This document shows positions 34,596 through 34,676 of a DNA stretch of 34,676 nucleotides, in pieces. This DNA comes from Candidatus Equicola faecalis (lineage in GTDB: Bacteria > Bacteroidota > Bacteroidia > Bacteroidales > Bacteroidaceae): positions 1-34,676 of the forward strand of contig JAGHTU010000076.1 in NCBI GenBank assembly GCA_018065185.1, given 5' to 3'. The notes beneath the pieces were generated by a model. It worked only from the letters and a program-made list of their open reading frames with translations. It made no database searches and was not told where the DNA came from. The translations under genes and the position numbers were made by a program. Positions within the stretch are counted from its first letter, which is position 1. Each line of letters begins with the position of its first letter.

Positions 34596-34620
34596 AGAGG
34601 GCATCAGGAGAGCCCTTCGA
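34581..34620. repeat. Nested hairpin after the tandem repeat
   Basis: TCGAAGGG (34581-34588) can pair with CCCTTCGA (34613-34620), and inside it GATGCC (34588-34593) with GGCATC (34600-34605). The outer arm is part of the 22-bp repeat motif. It could be a terminator-like or protein-binding structure, but no T-run follows. Confidence 0.6.
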
Positions 34621-34676
34621 CAACATCACAACACCCCCACGACGGCATCGGAGAATCCCCTCGATTGGAACAGATG

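Noticed and set aside
34413..34604. 63-codon minus-strand frame with repeated peptides
   Set aside because: It is a by-product of the 22-bp DNA repeat, whose length is not a multiple of three.

Overview
The window is a stretch of chromosome from a member of the Bacteroidales, most likely Prevotella or a close relative. Supporting this are repeated promoters of the Bacteroidetes type (TTTG, a 19-20 bp gap, then TAnnTTTG), the absence of clear Shine-Dalgarno sites, a SecA with the large insertion typical of the phylum, an Rnf operon in the order B-C-D-G-E-A, an Lnb-family gene, a lipoprotein LptC, and secreted GH95 and GH43 enzymes. The genus is inference. No rRNA, CRISPR array or insertion sequence was seen.

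Layout. 139-2464: a secreted GH95 fucosidase with its own promoter and a repeat-rich leader. 2505-7156: tRNA-Arg(CCG), an Lnb-type lipoprotein N-acyltransferase and secA, tightly packed and closed by a hairpin terminator. 7236-9455: dihydrolipoyl dehydrogenase and lipoate ligase. 9470-16701: an rseC-like gene, the whole rnfBCDGEA operon, galE and pnuC, with overlaps or very short gaps. 16734-18779: an outer-membrane barrel protein overlapping lptC. 18780-20159 (minus strand): tRNA-Arg(ACG), a terminator and a GT2 glycosyltransferase that abuts lptC tail to tail. 20160-20722: an intergenic region with 22-bp tandem repeats. 20723-26038: barrel protein, MFS transporter, POT-type peptide transporter and aspartase. 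26035-28640: an ATP-grasp protein and a GH43 enzyme whose genes overlap by 98 nt. 28658-30922: a PpiD/SurA-like foldase. 30937-34676: tRNA-Arg(TCT) followed by an AT-rich accessory region with gene remnants, two unknown exported proteins, a likely HigBA-type toxin-antitoxin pair, inverted repeats and a second 22-bp tandem repeat.

How it fits together. Much of the window concerns the envelope and export: SecA, Lnb, LptC, PpiD, barrel proteins and a glycosyltransferase. The rest is anaerobic energy and redox metabolism. Rnf couples ferredoxin and NADH to an ion gradient, and PnuC brings in an NAD precursor. Peptide uptake followed by AspA would feed fumarate to anaerobic respiration. Lipoate ligase and Lpd form a lipoate unit.

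Most notable observations: two of the three tRNA-Arg genes carry an A19-U56 elbow pair instead of G19-C56, while the third keeps G19-C56; the tRNA-Arg(TCT) 3' end is duplicated and runs directly into a beginning-less reading frame, as at an old integration junction; a toxin-antitoxin pair is followed by a 23-bp-arm inverted repeat; and the peptide transporter-aspartase operon has an altered ExxER motif. I did not find a clearly new defence or mobile system. The best place to look is 31046-34676.
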